From NCBI GenBank assembly GCA_019239815.1, contig JAFAZL010000227.1, positions 1 to 6,643 on the forward strand: a stretch of DNA of 6,643 bases, given 5' to 3'. The DNA comes from Acidobacteriota bacterium. GTDB lineage: Bacteria > Acidobacteriota > Terriglobia > Acidoferrales > UBA7541. Shown here in pieces: positions 4,874-6,643 of the stretch (positions within the stretch are counted from its first letter, which is position 1; each line of letters starts with the position of its first letter). Below the pieces are notes generated by a model, which made no database searches, was not told where the DNA came from, and saw only the letters and a list, made by a program, of their open reading frames with translations. A program made the translations under genes and the position numbers.

Positions 4874-5977
4874 TCAGCTGGTGCCGGGAAGTTTTTTGTC
4901 GGGGCGTTGAAATTCGTAAATGCCAATCGGATCGCCGCCGATGATCATGCGATCGGGCTCGATCAGAATCGTGTTGGCCTCGAGGCGCGCGCCTTCCGGC
5001 GTGTACATCTGATAGCTGGCGCGGCGGTTGCCGTCCTTGTCGAAGTGCAGCAGCGTGTTGCCGACCGCTATCCACACTTCGCCGTTTACGGGATCGACGC
5101 CGAAGCCGGTGAGGATGCGCTTGAAGGATGGCGACTTACGGTTCTTCTCCTGCTTGACGATCTCGCGGCGGATCGCCTGTGCCTGACCCGCGGCTTCGAG
5201 CGCCACGTACTGCACGTCCGGACCGGTGCTGTAGCCATGGCGATCGAATTGGCGGACCGTCGGCTCAGGCGTGTAGTTAAACGCGTAGTAGAGATGGTGC
5301 GCAGCGTCGGTGGCCAGCTCGCCGATATTCAGGAACCGGTTCAGGTCGTCTCGATCTGAGATTTGCTCGGGATCGCCGAAGTCGCGCGTTACGTGGCCGC
5401 GATTGTCGTAGACGATCACGAGATGGTCTTCGCGGAGCGTCGCGACGGCAATCTCACCCTCTCCCAGCCAGGCGATCGAGACTGGAGCGGGCGCTGCGAA
5501 GGAATTCGCGAAGGTGCCATCGGGACCGATGATATCGACCATGCTGGAACCGCGGTCAGCGATGTAGGTGTGTCCTTCGGAATCGATGTCGCAGTCTTCG
5601 CCGAAGGTGATGCCGGCGGTGCTTGGTTTCGAGCCGGGCGTCGCAGCGACCTCCGGCACGGTGAAGACTTGTTTGCCTTTGGCGTCGTACACGACAAGGC
5701 CGGGAGACGGCGAGGCGAGAATGTATGTGCGTCCGTCGGCCGAGCGGCGGACGGCACGCAATCCCGGGCCGATCGGGCCGAAGAGGCGCGTCTTGGCGGT
5801 CATGTCGCCTTCGACTTGGGTGAACGTGCGGTCTTGGGCTGGAGTCGGCTGGGCAGCGTGCGGTTGTGCCGCAGGCGGCGGCCCCGCGTGAACCGAACGT
5901 GCAGCAAAAGCAACGATACAGGCGGAGAGACACAACGAGCCTGCAATTGTTAGAAGCTGGGCCTTCTTTTTTTGCAT
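4874..5977 (-). CDS. Exported NHL-type beta-propeller protein
   Basis: The 367-residue product begins with an export signal: MQKKK, a hydrophobic stretch (6-27) and then a Pro/Ala-rich linker (32-48). Two cleavage modes are possible: a lipobox LSAC (17-20), giving a lipoprotein with Cys20, or signal peptidase I after SVHA (residue 31). The rest (about 55-360) looks like a six-bladed propeller of NHL or YncE-like type. Recurrent strand patterns are ITFGEDCDIDSEGHTYIAD (123-141) with MVDIIGPDGTF (146-156), HLVIVYDNRGHV (185-196), GELATDAAHHLYYAFN (219-234) with VRQFDRHG (241-248), and GFGVDPVNGEVWIAVGNTLL (291-310) with HFDKDGNR (311-318). No catalytic residues can be named, so it is probably a binding or scaffold protein in the envelope. 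The ATG has GAGGA 3 bases upstream (5985-5981). It lies 96 bases after the YmdB-like gene on the same strand. Function unknown. Confidence 0.88.
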   Translation of the reverse strand: MQKKKAQLLTIAGSLCLSACIVAFAARSVHAGPPPAAQPHAAQPTPAQDRTFTQVEGDMTAKTRLFGPIGPGLRAVRRSADGRTYILASPSPGLVVYDAKGKQVFTVPEVAATPGSKPSTAGITFGEDCDIDSEGHTYIADRGSSMVDIIGPDGTFANSFAAPAPVSIAWLGEGEIAVATLREDHLVIVYDNRGHVTRDFGDPEQISDRDDLNRFLNIGELATDAAHHLYYAFNYTPEPTVRQFDRHGYSTGPDVQYVALEAAGQAQAIRREIVKQEKNRKSPSFKRILTGFGVDPVNGEVWIAVGNTLLHFDKDGNRRASYQMYTPEGARLEANTILIEPDRMIIGGDPIGIYEFQRPDKKLPGTS

Positions 5978-5980
5978 GTG

Positions 5981-5985
5981 TCCTC
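5981..5985 (-). promoter_or_regulatory. Ribosome binding site of the propeller gene
   Basis: GAGGA on the minus strand lies 3 bases before the ATG at 5977. It is the clearest Shine-Dalgarno in the window and supports this start. The 96-base gap to the YmdB-like gene shows no convincing promoter or terminator, so readthrough from upstream is possible. Confidence 0.6.
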
Positions 5986-6073
5986 AGATAGTGTTTGGAC
6001 GGCGGAAGGTTGCTCCACGTTGCAGCAGGACCTTTAGGCAGGGACGGGGTTCAGTTCCATTTTGGGAAGAGGC

Positions 6074-6643
6074 TTAGTCGGCGCGCAAACGCAGCCGTTC
6101 GATGGACTTAGCCTTCAGGCGGCCAGCCGAGTTGCGCTGGCCTGAGTCATCCGTTTCGATCAGCACGCAGTTCATTTGAACGTCACCCGGCGCGACGTCG
6201 AAGCGCGCCGGTAAGCCATCGAGGAAACGCTTGATAATCCCATTTCGGTCCATGCCGATGACGCCGTCGTGTGGGCCGGTCATGCCGACGTCAGTGATGT
6301 AGGCGGTGCCCTGGGGCAGGACGCGCTCGTCGGCGGTGGTCACATGGGTGTGGGTCCCGACGACCGCCGAGACCCGACCGTCGAGATACCAGCCGAGCGC
6401 GATCTTTTCGCTGGTCGTCTCGGCATGCATATCCACGAAGACGAATGCGACGTCTTCGGGCAGTTTGGCCAGCTCAGCATCGACTTTGCGGAAGGGATCG
6501 TCGATCGCAGGCAGGAAGACGCGGCCCTGAAGGTTGATGACGGCGAACTTCACGCCGTTCTTCGCGGTTCCAATGTACGTGCCGCTGCCTGGGCTGCCTT
6601 CCGGGAAATTGCCGGGCCGCAGCAGACGCGGCTGGTGCGGCAT
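6074..6643 (-). CDS. ymdB: YmdB-family metallophosphoesterase, 5' end cut by window edge
   Basis: The visible 189 residues match the C-terminal two thirds of the YmdB / TIGR00282 family, calcineurin-like phosphoesterases with 2',3'-cyclic nucleotide phosphodiesterase activity that affect biofilm and motility decisions in Bacillus. Hallmarks, numbered from the first visible residue, are [16 protein letters not shown] (6-21), VINLQGRVF (35-43), [20 protein letters not shown] (70-89), [20 protein letters not shown] (91-110) and [20 protein letters not shown] (113-132). His73, His98 and His100 correspond to metal ligands of the B. subtilis enzyme (His150, His175, His177, from memory). The N-terminal ligands (Asp8, Glu39, Asn40, Asn67) would lie outside the window. 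The family is about 265 residues, so roughly 75 are missing; the Met at the edge is internal, not the start. The C-terminal tail after residue 165 is Arg/Lys rich and less conserved. It lies upstream of the propeller gene on the same strand. Confidence 0.92.
   Translation of the reverse strand: MPHQPRLLRPGNFPEGSPGSGTYIGTAKNGVKFAVINLQGRVFLPAIDDPFRKVDAELAKLPEDVAFVFVDMHAETTSEKIALGWYLDGRVSAVVGTHTHVTTADERVLPQGTAYITDVGMTGPHDGVIGMDRNGIIKRFLDGLPARFDVAPGDVQMNCVLIETDDSGQRNSAGRLKAKSIERLRLRAD

Noticed and set aside
5363..5953. Plus-strand open frame of 196 codons opposite the propeller gene
   Set aside because: The minus-strand frame has a signal peptide, ribosome binding site and propeller repeats; the antisense frame has no family features.
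1..6643. CRISPR array, tRNA or rRNA genes, insertion sequences
   Set aside because: No regularly spaced repeats, cloverleaf, rRNA signature, transposase or terminal repeat pair was seen.

Overview
The window looks like a chromosomal replication-initiation region from a free-living soil-type bacterium, most probably an acidobacterium. I infer this from the style of the DnaN and DnaA proteins, especially the DnaN N-terminus with its VERKTTIPILSNLLVEA block, and from the moderately high G+C. No database search was possible, so the taxonomy is an inference.

The main genes run on the minus strand, here listed in the direction of transcription. First is the 3' part of a YmdB-type metallophosphoesterase (6643-6074, start outside the window). 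Next come an exported beta-propeller protein (5977-4874), a 416-base spacer with DnaA-box-like sites and a hairpin, and dnaA (4457-3087). After the dnaA-dnaN interval come dnaN (1721-609) and a phage-type ORF6N-domain gene (570 to beyond position 1). The ORF6N gene has a near-consensus promoter just after the dnaN stop and appears to be leaderless.

The usual dnaA-dnaN pair is interrupted. Between them, on the plus strand, lies a 220-residue protein (2306-2968) that corresponds to domains IV and V of elongation factor G, with no GTPase domain, domain II or domain III. It converges on dnaA and diverges from dnaN. The space between it and dnaN (1722-2305) holds an AT-rich core inside an imperfect inverted repeat, followed by several near-consensus DnaA boxes. 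This is the best oriC candidate. A second set of DnaA-box-like sites lies upstream of dnaA (4486-4746), so a two-part origin, or an origin plus DnaA autoregulation, is plausible.

Together, dnaA (initiator), dnaN (sliding clamp) and the flanking box clusters form a replication-start module. The EF-G-like protein next to the putative origin is the most unusual item. Its place beside the origin hints at a link between translation or ribosome state and replication, but that is speculation.
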